Shown: positions 7,870 through 16,523, counted from the stretch's first letter. The stretch: DNA of 64,000 nucleotides from Leptolyngbya sp. PCC 7375 (GCF_000316115.1 NZ_JH993793.1:271517-335516), one strand, 5' to 3'. The notes: a model not told the origin generated them from the sequence alone. Translations and numbers: made by a program.

Positions 7870-8169
7870 TCAGCGCTTATCTTTGTTGCTTACAACTGTA
7901 GCACTAGGCTGAACAACCACCATATGGCCAGCAAATAATGTTTCCCTCATAGCCCCAATGTCTGGTTTCTGCATTGCAGCAGATGAGAATATCGGACTTT
8001 GTTTTCCATCTATCTCGCTACCTATTTTGCCATCATCGGTCAATTTTTGATTTGCTGGAAGACTCCAAGAATTAGCTTCAATAGCTTCTTGCTGTCTTCT
8101 GGCAGCCAACCAGAACACTGATATATTTGCGTTGAGATCCTTAGTCAAACTTAACTTTGATTCTATCAA
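7870..8169 (-). CDS. Short ORF of unknown function, possibly a fragment cut by IS630
   Basis: This 99-codon frame opens with TTG directly beside the left end of the IS630 element (8184). A stop codon precedes the TTG, but the insertion may have removed the true start. The product is unremarkable: a Trp/Arg-rich helix early on and a disordered middle. No family recognised. It may not be expressed. Confidence 0.3.
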   Translation of the reverse strand: MIESKLSLTKDLNANISVFWLAARRQQEAIEANSWSLPANQKLTDDGKIGSEIDGKQSPIFSSAAMQKPDIGAMRETLFAGHMVVVQPSATVVSNKDKR

Positions 8170-8256
8170 AGTATTTCATGCTAGTGCAGCGTCAAAGCTA
8201 AAAATTGGGATTATCGAGAGTGTTGCGATAGTCTGTATAGAGCACTCTAAAGGTCT

Positions 8257-8700
8257 ATGCAGAAGAAATATATTGTTCGATTAAGTGAATCTGAGCGCAA
8301 TCATCTCGAAACGGTCATCAAAACGCTCAGTGGCAGTAGCCAAAAAGTCCGACGAGCACAGATCCTCCTCAAGACAGATGTCACCGGAGCGAATTGGAGT
8401 GACCAGTGCATCGCAGACGCCTATAACTGCCGTCGGCAGACCGTGGAGAATCTACGTCGTCGCTTGGTAGAGGAGGGCTTTGAGGTGGCGCTCAATGGGA
8501 AAAAACGGAGTCGCCCGCCCACCGAAAAGTTGCTGGATGGCGAGCAGGAAGCTCAGGTGATCGCCACTCGGTTAGGGTCGCCGCCTGCTGGCTATAGCAA
8601 TTGGTCACTACGGCTGTTAGCCCGCAAGGTTGTCGAATTGGGTATCGTTGAAACGATCAGCCACGAGACCGTACGCCAAACCCTGAAAAAAACGGCATGA
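8257..8700 (+). CDS. IS630 transposase, first frame (DNA-binding half)
   Basis: This 147-residue half carries a homeodomain-like helix-turn-helix (DQCIADAYNCRRQTVENLRRR) that would bind the inverted repeats, followed by a winged-helix part with the SHETVRQTLKK end found in IS630 transposases. It ends in a TGA overlapping the ATG of the second frame. A run of seven A (8686-8692) lies ten codons or fewer before the end; slipping back one base there gives a smooth join (TLKKNGMNNRKIEYWVIPP). The complete transposase is therefore most likely made by -1 frameshifting or transcript slippage. Confidence 0.88.
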   Translation: MQKKYIVRLSESERNHLETVIKTLSGSSQKVRRAQILLKTDVTGANWSDQCIADAYNCRRQTVENLRRRLVEEGFEVALNGKKRSRPPTEKLLDGEQEAQVIATRLGSPPAGYSNWSLRLLARKVVELGIVETISHETVRQTLKKTA

Positions 8701-9392
8701 ATAATCGGAAGATAGAATACTGGGTGATTCCGCCCGAAGCGGATGCTGAGTTTGTCGCTCACATGGAGGCGGTATTAGATCTTTACGCTAAGCCTTACGA
8801 CCCGACTCGCCCAGTGGTATGCATGGACGAGCAACCGGTACAGTTGCAAAAAGAAACCCGCCCCCCACAACCCGCAACCACCCAGCACGGCCAACGGGTC
8901 GATTACGAGTATGAACGGGCCGGAACGGCCAGCATCTTTATATTTACAGAGCCCCTAGCCGGATGGCGAAAAGTGAGTGTGCGAGAACGTAGAACTAAGG
9001 CTGATTGGGCAATTGAGGTCGCTCAGGTGATTGAAGAACGTTATCAACAAGATGAGCGAGTACAGATTGTTTGTGACAACCTCAATACTCATACCATCGG
9101 TGCGTTCTATGAAGTATTTGAGCCTGAGCAAGCGCGAGCACTGGTGCGGCGCATCGACTTTTGTTACACCCCAAAGCATGGCAGTTGGCTCAACATTGCC
9201 GAGAACGAACTGAGTGCAATGACTCGTCAGTGTGTCCATGGTAGACGTTTCGGCGATATTGATACATTGCGGGTCGAAACAGACGCTTGGGCTAACGATG
9301 TCAACAACACTCAGCGAGGGGTTGATTGGCAGATGAAAGTTGACGATGCACGCTGTAAGTTAGCCTCTGTCTATCCCAAAATTAAGTCTTGA
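8697..9392 (+). CDS. IS630 transposase, second frame (DDE catalytic half)
   Basis: The three catalytic acids are in place: VVCMDEQPVQL (first Asp), IVCDNLNTHTIGAFYE (second Asp) and HGSWLNIAENELS (Glu). The half alone is 231 residues. It overlaps the upstream frame by four bases (ATGA) and is joined to it by probable -1 slippage on the A7 run. It ends eight bases before the right inverted repeat end. Intact motifs suggest an active element. Confidence 0.92.
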   Translation: MNNRKIEYWVIPPEADAEFVAHMEAVLDLYAKPYDPTRPVVCMDEQPVQLQKETRPPQPATTQHGQRVDYEYERAGTASIFIFTEPLAGWRKVSVRERRTKADWAIEVAQVIEERYQQDERVQIVCDNLNTHTIGAFYEVFEPEQARALVRRIDFCYTPKHGSWLNIAENELSAMTRQCVHGRRFGDIDTLRVETDAWANDVNNTQRGVDWQMKVDDARCKLASVYPKIKS

Positions 9393-9477
9393 CGTTGCAC
9401 TAGTTCTTCTTTAATTTTTGTCCTCTTAGTAAATTCCAAGGTCGTCACCTTAGCAATTCTTTGACTTAATGGCCATA

Positions 9478-9537
9478 CGCACCGGTCAGCAAAGTGAACT
9501 AGAAACTAAACATAGTACATCCTGCTGATCCGGTGCG
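9478..9537. other. Hairpin with one unpaired base, attC-like but without cores
   Basis: CGCACCGGTCAGC (9478-9490) pairs with GCTGATCCGGTGCG (9524-9537) over thirteen base pairs, with one extra A/T on the right arm, as in the attC arms nearby. No RYYYAAC or GTTRRRY core lies at the expected distance. It may be a decayed attC or simply the leader hairpin of the IS481 fragment that follows. Confidence 0.4.
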
Positions 9538-9542
9538 GTGAT

Positions 9543-10015
9543 ATGTCAAATTCAGAAGTTATTACATGTCAGCCTCTGATTAGGCATCTTAAATCTAGCC
9601 AAAACACTCGGCAACGTTTCCAAAGCGTGCAAAGTGATGGGCGTATCGCGAGACTCGTTCTATCGCTATAAAGAACTCTACGAAACAGTTGGAGAGGCGG
9701 CTCTACGCGACATTGATCGTAAAAAGCCTTGCCCCAAGAACCGAGTAGAACCAAAGATTGAAACCGCCGTCGTTGCGTTTGCCACAGACCAACCGGCTTA
9801 CGGCCAGGTGCGAGTCTCAAATGAACTCAAAAAACAAGGCATCTTTGTCTCTCCAGGCGGTGTTCGCTCACTCTGGCTACGCCATGACCTTCAAACGTTT
9901 AAGCTCCGTCTCAAAGCCCTGGAAGCGAAAGCAGCTCAGGACAACCTACGAGATCACTTGATCTCACTGAGCAGATATTGGCAGTAATCCAAGCGGGTAA
10001 AAGGTTTCATCTCAC
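9543..10015 (+). pseudogene. IS481-family transposase remnant
   Basis: The piece from 9580 to about 9940 is the N-terminal DNA-binding part of an IS481 transposase: [30 protein letters not shown], then the [18 protein letters not shown] and [14 protein letters not shown] motifs. The start (ATG at 9543, LIRH segment) is in another frame, so there is a frameshift near 9580. After the [12 protein letters not shown] helix the frame is lost again, and the whole DDE domain is missing. The neighbouring element has inserted 15-20 bases beyond. Confidence 0.8.
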
Positions 10016-10038
10016 TCCTCTAACCACTCTTTTGCATA

Positions 10039-11442
10039 CAGCAATTCTCATTATGAGGTCAGCTAGTGTCAGTAGGCACTTTAAGCTCCAGACCTTCGAG
10101 CATGAAGGTCAGCAAATGATCCCAATTATCAAAGCAAACGTACCGGGTTAAGGCCCGTAAATCATTAAAAAAGGTTGTTCGGGTCGACAGATGTGCTCTG
10201 AGCAATCGATACTTTGTATCCGTCAAAGTGAGCAGAGTATGAAAAAGCAATGCCAAGATGTTCAAGGTGGCCAGGAAAGCTGCTAATTGGTTTTGCCCGT
10301 GCCCGAAGTTATGTTCAAGGTTATAGCCCTTGGTCTTAAGGGTGTTGTTATTCTCGTTTTCGACCTTCCATCGAGTGCGCCCAGCCGTGACGAGGGCTTC
10401 AACATTGTCATCCGTAATCAGGTGGTTGGTCGCGAAAGCGTTCTGGTAGAGGATTTTACCTTTGGCATTGGTGATGACGAGTTCGCACCAGTTTACGAGC
10501 AGTGCATCGTCGCCATCTCTAAGCGGGACTTGGTTGAGATAGCGGTAGGTATAGGTTTTCTCGATTTTTCCCGTCCACTGTTTCTGGATGACACTTGGCA
10601 GTTCTATCCCTTCTAAATGTTCGTAGAGCGTTTTATGTGACTTCGGCAGACAGCTAAAATGAAGTTGAATTGCTCAGTGAGCAGCCGCTCGCACAAGGGC
10701 TGACGACAATACAGGTCATCGCCGAGAACCGTGATGCGCAGGTCTCGATACCTTGGCCCGTATTGGACAAACCAGCGTTTGGCGGCAGCATTTTCACAGT
10801 CTTGCTTGTCATGACCATCCTGAGGTACTACGAACTCCGGTACTAACGGAATCACCTCAGAGCGACCTGGGCAAGCAATCACAGGGGTGACAACTGAATG
10901 ATAGTAGTGCGTCTCGCCTGATTTAAGCACCCTCGTCGAGCAATGCGCACAGTGAATCTTCGTTGAACTGAAGTACTCGGTGCCATCTAGCGGCATCAGT
11001 AAATTATCGGCAAATGACCGAAACGATGATAGCTGCTCCGTCGCTTGAAGCAACTGAAGAATACTGTCAAAGACTGGATACAGCACCGGGGGCGATATCC
11101 CATCGAGCAACTCTCGGATGTGATTATCGCTGGGAACTTGATGCACCCCAAACAGCGTTTGCGCATTGCTGCGACCCTTCGTATCGGCCATCTTGCGCTG
11201 GTGCGCCAGAAACGACGGTGTTTGCGTGAAGAACACACTGAATGCACCGAGCCCTGCATCCAACATCTCGTAGCGGGTGTTCTTGCCTGTGCGCTTGTCC
11301 GGCAGTGATGACAGCGTTGCTCGAAATGAATCGACTACGGTGGCAAAGCTCCCTTTCGTCATTGACTAAGCCTCATGCCACATCTCCACAATAGTCTGAT
11401 AGCAGACGATTGAATAGCCATTCTTCATAATGAGAATTGCTG
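10039..11442 (-). mobile_element. DDE transposon-like IS with perfect 18-bp ends and 9-bp target duplication
   Basis: CAGCAATTCTCATTATGA at 10039-10056 is repeated exactly, inverted, at 11425-11442. The flanks are identical: TTTTGCATA at 10030-10038 and 11443-11451. Perfect ends and duplication show a recent insertion. Length is 1404 bases. The transposase inside is frameshifted. Confidence 0.95.
10059..11362 (-). pseudogene. DDE transposase of the 1404-bp IS, with one frameshift
   Basis: The N-terminal 240 residues (11362 to about 10650) include the LMPLDGTEYFSS motif (first Asp), a zinc-binding-like pair CAHC, the EFVVPQDGHDKQDCE region and VLGDDLYCRQPLCE (second Asp). The frame then changes near 10640-10650; the following frame reads LPKSHKTLYEHLEG, GRTRWKVENENNNTLKTKG (catalytic Glu) and ends at 10059. 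Joined, the protein is about 430 residues. I place it in the IS4-like DDE superfamily but cannot name the exact family. Perfect inverted repeats mean it could still be moved by an intact copy elsewhere. Confidence 0.85.
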
Positions 11443-11525
11443 TTTTGCATAAGTTCTGCTTGACAAGGGAAGTCTCTCAAGGTAGCTTTCCAAGAACGTA
11501 GTAACTCAATTCGATACAAAAAATA

Positions 11526-11834
11526 ATGAGCAAAGCTAACGAAGAAGCAGGTGTTTCACTACCAGACTTCCCTGGGTTGCCGACTGAGATACCAGCCAGG
11601 TCTCGTTTTGGTTGGAAGGTCATCACTGATGATAAGCAATATTTTTGGGAAGCAGCCACCGAATCCGATTACCGTAAATCTGAAGCAGGGCGACTAGGTA
11701 TCAACGCAAGTGAAGTGGACATTGATACTTTTTGTAGGATGGACGGGCTCATCTGCGCAGGGGTCTGTGCAGGCGGCTTGACCACTTGCCAACGAGTCTC
11801 TTCCGGGAATCATTTCTATTGTACATGTTTATGA
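11526..11834 (+). CDS. Small protein with cysteine-rich C-terminus, possibly a precursor peptide
   Basis: This 102-residue protein has two halves. Residues 1-68 are polar, with Asp/Glu and aromatic residues and no signal peptide. The last 34 residues hold six cysteines (spacing C-x7-C-x3-C-x6-C-x10-C-x-C) among Gly, Thr and Ser. A leader-plus-Cys-rich-core layout is seen in some ribosomally made, modified peptides, but no modifying enzyme lies nearby, so this is a guess. It could equally be a small metal-binding protein. An intact attC site begins 28 bases after its stop; the gene runs opposite to the direction of that site. Confidence 0.5.
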   Translation: MSKANEEAGVSLPDFPGLPTEIPARSRFGWKVITDDKQYFWEAATESDYRKSEAGRLGINASEVDIDTFCRMDGLICAGVCAGGLTTCQRVSSGNHFYCTCL

Positions 11835-11862
11835 GGATGATTGCGCTTACCAACAGTATGCA

Positions 11863-11949
11863 GTCTAACGATTATAGTTGAGCCGCGAACGCCGCTTAGT
11901 CAGCGTCGTCGGGCTAACCGCGTTCGTCGGCTCCAACGAGTTGTTAAGT
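11863..11949 (-). other. Intact integron attC site
   Basis: Read on the minus strand: R'' ACTTAAC (11949-11943), arm 11937-11920, loop, arm 11892-11877, and R' GTTAGAC (11869-11863). Both cores match the attC consensus (RYYYAAC and GTTRRRY). The arms pair over sixteen bases (GTTG, AGCCG and CGAACGC blocks), with exactly two extra bases on the L'' side, the extrahelical bases that direct the integrase to one strand. Spacers are 5 and 7 bases. Length of 87 bases is typical. Confidence 0.85.
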
Positions 11950-12058
11950 CGTAGCGGGGATAACTCTCTTTTAGGCTTCCCAAGCACTAACAGATAACTG
12001 ATATATAATACTTTTAGCCTCCTAGATAACATTTTTATCCGCTGCCGATTTAACAATT

Positions 12059-12216
12059 GATTAGGGGGAAACTTTCTGCCTAATCCTCCAATTTAGTAGA
12101 TTAGGTAGAAATATTTCAGTCTAATACCCCTGATAAGAGGATTAGGTGGACATCTGTCAGCCTAACATACCGCCTTGGGTGGTTAGGTGGAAAGTGTCTA
12201 CCTAACCACCCAAGGC
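12059..12216. repeat. Four 27-nt hairpins at 40-41-base intervals
   Basis: Units lie at 12059-12085, 12099-12125, 12140-12166 and 12181-12207. Each starts G(A/G)TTAGG and ends with its complement (CCTAA or TCTAA), with GGA-like bases in the loop region. Spacers are 13, 14 and 14 bases. The fourth unit is extended by flanking bases to a perfect 17-bp stem (12172-12188 with 12200-12216). The regular spacing and conserved stem ends with variable loops suggest a repeated functional site or a decaying tandem repeat. Confidence 0.8.
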
Positions 12217-12265
12217 TTTATACAGTGATGTAGTTGCATAAAACTACAGCTATACCACCTCGCCC

Positions 12266-12486
12266 CTACCACTCCATCAACCTCGGATCAAAATCACGAC
12301 TATCCACCGCCGCCGCCGGACCACCCACATCATCCACATCCTGCATCCACGCCTCAAACCGGGCCGCCTGGCTCAGCGCAATAGGGTACGGCAATGGTCG
12401 AAAATACTTCAGCACCCGTCGCATTCCGCAATTTAGGCAACGGGTCTGCCCCTTGGCTGACAATTTGCGGTCTTGGTCGGCGCATC
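12266..12486 (-). pseudogene. C-terminal fragment of a zinc-ribbon-type protein
   Basis: The frame between a stop at 12484-12486 and 12266 gives about 72 residues with a CLNCG motif followed by a helix (LSQAARFEAWMQDVDD) and an Asp-rich end (VDSRDFDPRLMEW). It has no ATG, starts with Cys directly after the stop, and looks like the end of a longer protein whose N-terminus is gone. I cannot name the family. Confidence 0.35.
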
Positions 12487-12506
12487 AGCTCTTAACCCAA
12501 AATTAA

Positions 12507-13205
12507 ATTATCTGAATTCTAAACGGATGAAATCACCGCCTGCAGTGTCATCAACCAAAACATCCTAGAGACCTACCCCACTGACCAGTCACAAAAGCTT
12601 ACAACATTAACCTTTATGTCAGAGAAGAGACATTGAACCACTCAAGGAATATGCTAAATACATGAGCTGAAAGGCTTGTAACCACAACAAAGGAGGTCAA
12701 CAATCGATATTTCTATATCATCGTTTGACAAACTACAAATAGCACCCAAACAGGTCACTGATATTTCTTCTTACTTGCACTAGAGAGTATTGTTTTTAGT
12801 GAAGATAATCCTTCTCAGAACAGCTCTGAAAAGTCTTGTTTAATGTAGAAGAGTTCCTCAGGTAGATCGTTCTGGGTGCTGTTGTGCTTTAAAGCGTCCC
12901 TAGAGCAATTGCCCAACGCTACACCTCACTGGGCCATAGCCAGAGCACCTCTGAATCTTTTAGTCAATACCCTATCAGTCGACTCCACAGTGATCGCGGA
13001 CACAAACCAAGGGAACTTGATGGTTGTGTAAGCAGACAGTGGGTTTATCCTGCAAAGGGGTTAGTATGCTGCATCCCGGCGTACAGTGGACTCATAGACA
13101 ACTATTGCATAACGTCCTATCTCGAACCCTATATCGCCTAAAGTTAGGTAAATAGACAGAGCACTGTATTACTTTTACCTAACTCTTAGGCACCCTCTAT
13201 ATCTA
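12507..13205. other. Long intergenic region without recognisable genes
   Basis: About 700 bases of AT-rich sequence. I see no convincing reading frame, tRNA or repeat. It separates the IS/attC region from the glutaminase operon and may hold decayed mobile DNA. Confidence 0.5.
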
Positions 13206-13209
13206 ACTC

Positions 13210-13247
13210 GCAGCCCTCCGTGAACCTTAGCGTTCGTGGAGGGCTGC
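13210..13247. terminator. Strong inverted repeat after the glutaminase gene
   Basis: GCAGCCCTCC at the left pairs with GGAGGGCTGC at the right, with further pairing of GTGAAC and GTTCGT inside. It lies some 18-55 bases downstream of the stop of the last gene in the operon. A clear T-run is absent on the minus strand, so termination is likely but not certain. Confidence 0.55.
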
Positions 13248-13264
13248 TTAAAGGAAGAATTAAA

Positions 13265-15217
13265 TCACTTCGCTTTACTAAGAACATGTAATCCAAAGTG
13301 CCGAGAAAGCTCTTCACACACTTTAATTCCTCGAATACTGTTACCTCGCTCATCCAGGGGCGGCGAAAAAACAGCAATGCCCATTTTACCCGGAACCACT
13401 CCAATAATTCCTCCACTCACCCCACTCTTAGCAGGGAACCCTACCTGATACACCCAGCCACCCGCAAAATCATACATGCCACAGGTGTACATAACACTGA
13501 GGAGATCTCGCACATAATCAGCTTGGATTGCCCTTTCCCCAGTTAAGGGATTGACGCCATTATTGGCGAGGGTAGCTCCCATCAGCGCTAAATCTCGACA
13601 GTCGAGTAAGATAGAGCACTGCTGTAGATAGAGATCGAGTGTTTGACCAATATCTCCAAAGATCATGCCAAAATTACGCAGCAAATAGGAAATGGCCCAA
13701 TTACGATCTCCGTTCATCCGCTCAGACATAAAGGTGGGGGTATCCACAAAGACGCGGTGACCGATATAGCGGCAATACATCTCTAGAAGACGGTTCAGTC
13801 GCTGGGCTGGCCCCTTGCCTTTAATTAAACTGGTCGTAGCAATGGCTCCCGTATTGACCATCGGATTGTAGGGGCGCTTAGACTGACTTTGAACCTTAAT
13901 AATCGAATTATAGGCATCTCCAGTGGGCTCGACATCAACTCTTTCCAGCACTTCATCTCGACCCCAATCTTCTAATGCTAGACCGTAAGCAAAAACTTTA
14001 GAGATCGATTGAATTAAAAAAGGAAGGTCACAATCACCTACTGAATAAACGTTGCCTGAGACTGTTGTCACACAAATCCCAAAAGAATCTCGGCTAATAT
14101 CAGTCAAATCTGGTTCGCTGGTGTAAATCTTGCCTTCACGACAGGGAAGATACTTATGGTAAAGCTGTTGTAAACAGTCCATCCACAAGTTTTTCTCCAT
14201 TTCATTGGTCTCTGGGGAAGAACTCTCTGGTGCTAAAGAAAGAGATGAAGTTTTCGTCTGGTCAGATTTATCCAGCGATTCTTTACTATTTATCTCAAAT
14301 AGATGGACTTTAAACTGTTGAGACAGTGCCTCAAATACTTTAACGCCTCGGTAGCTTTTTTTATGCTTGCCCAAAGGGGGAGAAAAGACAGCAATGCCCA
14401 TTTTCTGGGGAATCACACCAATAATGGCTCCAGCTAAGCCGCTTTTGGCTGGAATGCCTACTTTATAGGCCCACTGCCCCGAAAACTCATACAGCCCACA
14501 GGTGTACATGATACTCAGGAGATGCTTTACATAGTGAGGATCAAGAGCCTGTTCTCCCGTTAGAGGATTACATCCACCGTTCGCTAAAGTCGCGGCCATT
14601 ACGGCTAAATCCTGGCAAGTGACCAATAGAGAACACTGTTGAAAATAAAGATGGAGAATCTCATTGATATTGCCTTCAATCAGTTCAAAGTTGAACATCA
14701 TGTGCGCCAATGCACGATTGAGATGGTCGCTGTTTCGCTTAGATTGGAAAGCGGCTGAATCGATTGTTATCTCTCGCCCGGTATAGCGCTGGAATAGCTG
14801 TAGCAGGCGGTGAGATCGTTCATCTAGACTGTCACCACCGATCAAACTGGTGGTGACAATGGCTCCTGCGTTAACTAGGGGATTGTACTGTCGTCGAAAA
14901 ATTTCCTCGGGTTCGAGTAGGGAATTAAAAGGGTCTCCGGTCGGTTCCACACCAATGCGGCTGAGAATCTGTTCTTCACCCCAATGTTCTAATGCCAATC
15001 CGTAGACAAAGGGTTTGGAAATGGACTGGATCGTAAAACGCTGGGTGGTATGCCCTACATGGCATTGTTGTCCATCTATGCTGACGGCACTAATTCCAAA
15101 CCAATCAGGATTCGCTTTTGCTAATTCAGGGATATAGGAGGCAACTACACCTTGTTTGCAGGGCTGATACTGACGGTATAAATCTTGAAGAAATGCACTT
15201 AGTAAGTCAAAATCCAC
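13265..15217 (-). CDS. glsA: Double-domain glutaminase (two fused GlsA units, 650 aa)
   Basis: Glutaminases of this beta-lactamase-like family hydrolyse glutamine to glutamate and ammonia and are normally 300-330 residues. This protein holds two complete units in tandem: residues 1-310 and about 342-650, joined by a Ser/Glu-rich linker. Each has the catalytic S-x-x-K (S65/K68 and S404/K407, both in IQSISK), the YNP(L/M)VN(A/T)GAI motif, the MYTCG(L/M)Y(E/D)F segment and the G-I/F-PAKSG active-site loop. Both therefore look active. The units differ enough to be an old duplication. It is the last gene of a seven-gene operon, 52 bases after the methyltransferase. In cyanobacteria glutaminase is linked to nitrogen and salt responses. 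Confidence 0.93.
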   Translation of the reverse strand: MDFDLLSAFLQDLYRQYQPCKQGVVASYIPELAKANPDWFGISAVSIDGQQCHVGHTTQRFTIQSISKPFVYGLALEHWGEEQILSRIGVEPTGDPFNSLLEPEEIFRRQYNPLVNAGAIVTTSLIGGDSLDERSHRLLQLFQRYTGREITIDSAAFQSKRNSDHLNRALAHMMFNFELIEGNINEILHLYFQQCSLLVTCQDLAVMAATLANGGCNPLTGEQALDPHYVKHLLSIMYTCGLYEFSGQWAYKVGIPAKSGLAGAIIGVIPQKMGIAVFSPPLGKHKKSYRGVKVFEALSQQFKVHLFEINSKESLDKSDQTKTSSLSLAPESSSPETNEMEKNLWMDCLQQLYHKYLPCREGKIYTSEPDLTDISRDSFGICVTTVSGNVYSVGDCDLPFLIQSISKVFAYGLALEDWGRDEVLERVDVEPTGDAYNSIIKVQSQSKRPYNPMVNTGAIATTSLIKGKGPAQRLNRLLEMYCRYIGHRVFVDTPTFMSERMNGDRNWAISYLLRNFGMIFGDIGQTLDLYLQQCSILLDCRDLALMGATLANNGVNPLTGERAIQADYVRDLLSVMYTCGMYDFAGGWVYQVGFPAKSGVSGGIIGVVPGKMGIAVFSPPLDERGNSIRGIKVCEELSRHFGLHVLSKAK

Positions 15218-15269
15218 AACATTCTAACCCAAGACCCAGTTTCACGATTAAATCATTTATTGAATGCAT

Positions 15270-16523
15270 TTATTTCTGGAGTCTCAAAATAGCGACTAGG
15301 CCATGACCACAGCCCCACCCTTTTTGCATATCATATTCTAATGTACGCAATGCGTAGCCCAATTGAGGTTCAATGATATTAGCACGGGGATCACCGTACC
15401 ACATCCAGCCAACATCAGCGATAACTCGGTCAATGGTCATCAGCGAAAACTGCAACGGTTTTGGAAAGTCATCCCACCCTTTCAGTTCTGGCAGGGAAAA
15501 GTTATGGGTAAGACGATGCTGACAGTACTCCACCAATATATTCCAAGAGTCCACTAACTGACGCAACCAAGGACTTACTTGGGGGTGCTCGGGAATGATG
15601 CTGGGATCTAAGATCAACTCTTCTAAGTCAGTGCGTAAGTAGTCCTCATGGAGGGAATTAATCAGACGGCGAAGTGATTTGAGGTTTGGATTGTATTCTC
15701 GTGTATCGGTATGACGACCAACCAGGACAGATCGATCCATCAGTTTAGCGACGTCCACACTAATGCCGGTAGTAGCAGCCAGTTCTTTTGCTAATTGCTG
15801 GACTTCTAATCCTGTCCAAAATCGAAGGGGGAAACTTTCAATGTCAAGCTGTTGACGGGCTGATTCTGAATAAAGATAGCTCATCGTATATTGACGGACT
15901 TTTTCGGCTTCCGTTTCTGCCGCCCAAAAACCAGGCCATTCAATCGAATACCGCCCGATTAAATCGAGGACAATCAGACTACCATCATGTCCATGATGAC
16001 AGATATCCGTTAACAATCGAACTAAATCCTGTCGCGACAGGTGTGAGAGAGATCCATAGGACGAGAAATAAATATCAAAGGAAGAGTGCTCCTGCTTGAT
16101 CTGTCCCAGTCCCTCTCGTAAATCTGCTTGGGCAAATTGTACCTGGGGTTTATCGGCAAAAAGAATATCTCCTTTTTCCACCATGGCCTGGCTGATATCC
16201 AGTCCCAAATAGGTAGCAATTTCGTCTTCCGGCAGTACTCGCTGGTGCTGTAAGCCTAAATCCAGGTCTCGGCGGTCAATTTTTGTTAAGATTTGGTATC
16301 CTTGCCCAGCACCACAGCCAAGGTCAACAATGCGCATTTTTTTCCCAGTTTCACGCTTGCTTTCGACCAGTTTGCTCAGGTAAGGGCGTAAGGCGATGCT
16401 GGTCAGTTGGTCTTCCCAATAGGTACGGACATTGTCGTACTTACCAAATAAATTGCCAACGTAGAGATCATACTTTCCTTCTCTGACAGCCTGAGTATAC
16501 GTTTTTTCGCCTACCGATTGCAT
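15270..16523 (-). CDS. SAM-dependent class I methyltransferase (417 aa)
   Basis: The SAM-binding motif I is VDLGCGAGQG (about residues 66-75), followed by YLGLDISQAMVEKG (motif II) and FAQADLRE. The C-terminal 200 residues are an extra helical domain ending WGCGHGLVAILRLQ, not part of the basic fold. The frame is open for thirty more codons, but ATG 16523 has a good ribosome site (AAGGAGA), so I start there. Between asnB (69 bases upstream) and the double glutaminase in the same operon. The substrate is unknown; given the osmoprotectant transporter at the head of the operon, an amine or amino acid that becomes N-methylated is a reasonable guess. Confidence 0.82.
   Translation of the reverse strand: MQSVGEKTYTQAVREGKYDLYVGNLFGKYDNVRTYWEDQLTSIALRPYLSKLVESKRETGKKMRIVDLGCGAGQGYQILTKIDRRDLDLGLQHQRVLPEDEIATYLGLDISQAMVEKGDILFADKPQVQFAQADLREGLGQIKQEHSSFDIYFSSYGSLSHLSRQDLVRLLTDICHHGHDGSLIVLDLIGRYSIEWPGFWAAETEAEKVRQYTMSYLYSESARQQLDIESFPLRFWTGLEVQQLAKELAATTGISVDVAKLMDRSVLVGRHTDTREYNPNLKSLRRLINSLHEDYLRTDLEELILDPSIIPEHPQVSPWLRQLVDSWNILVEYCQHRLTHNFSLPELKGWDDFPKPLQFSLMTIDRVIADVGWMWYGDPRANIIEPQLGYALRTLEYDMQKGWGCGHGLVAILRLQK

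Larger units (their letters stand above)
8184..9400 (+). mobile_element. Complete IS630-family element with TA duplication
   Basis: The ends are inverted repeats: GTGCAGCGTCAAAG from 8184 and, read backwards from 9400, GTGCAACGTCAAGA. Both are flanked by TA (8182-8183 and 9401-9402), the target duplication typical of IS630/Tc1-mariner elements. Length is 1217 bases. It holds two overlapping transposase frames. Confidence 0.93.

Noticed and set aside
11865..12056. Minus-strand ORF of 63 codons
   Set aside because: It starts with TTG and reads straight through the attC site; the sequence is explained by that site.
12059..12216. Possible CRISPR array
   Set aside because: Units are palindromic with variable loops, spacers are only 13-14 bases, and no cas gene is present.
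12234..12506. Plus-strand ORF of 90 codons
   Set aside because: Low-complexity shadow of the minus-strand zinc-ribbon fragment, which has the better sequence.
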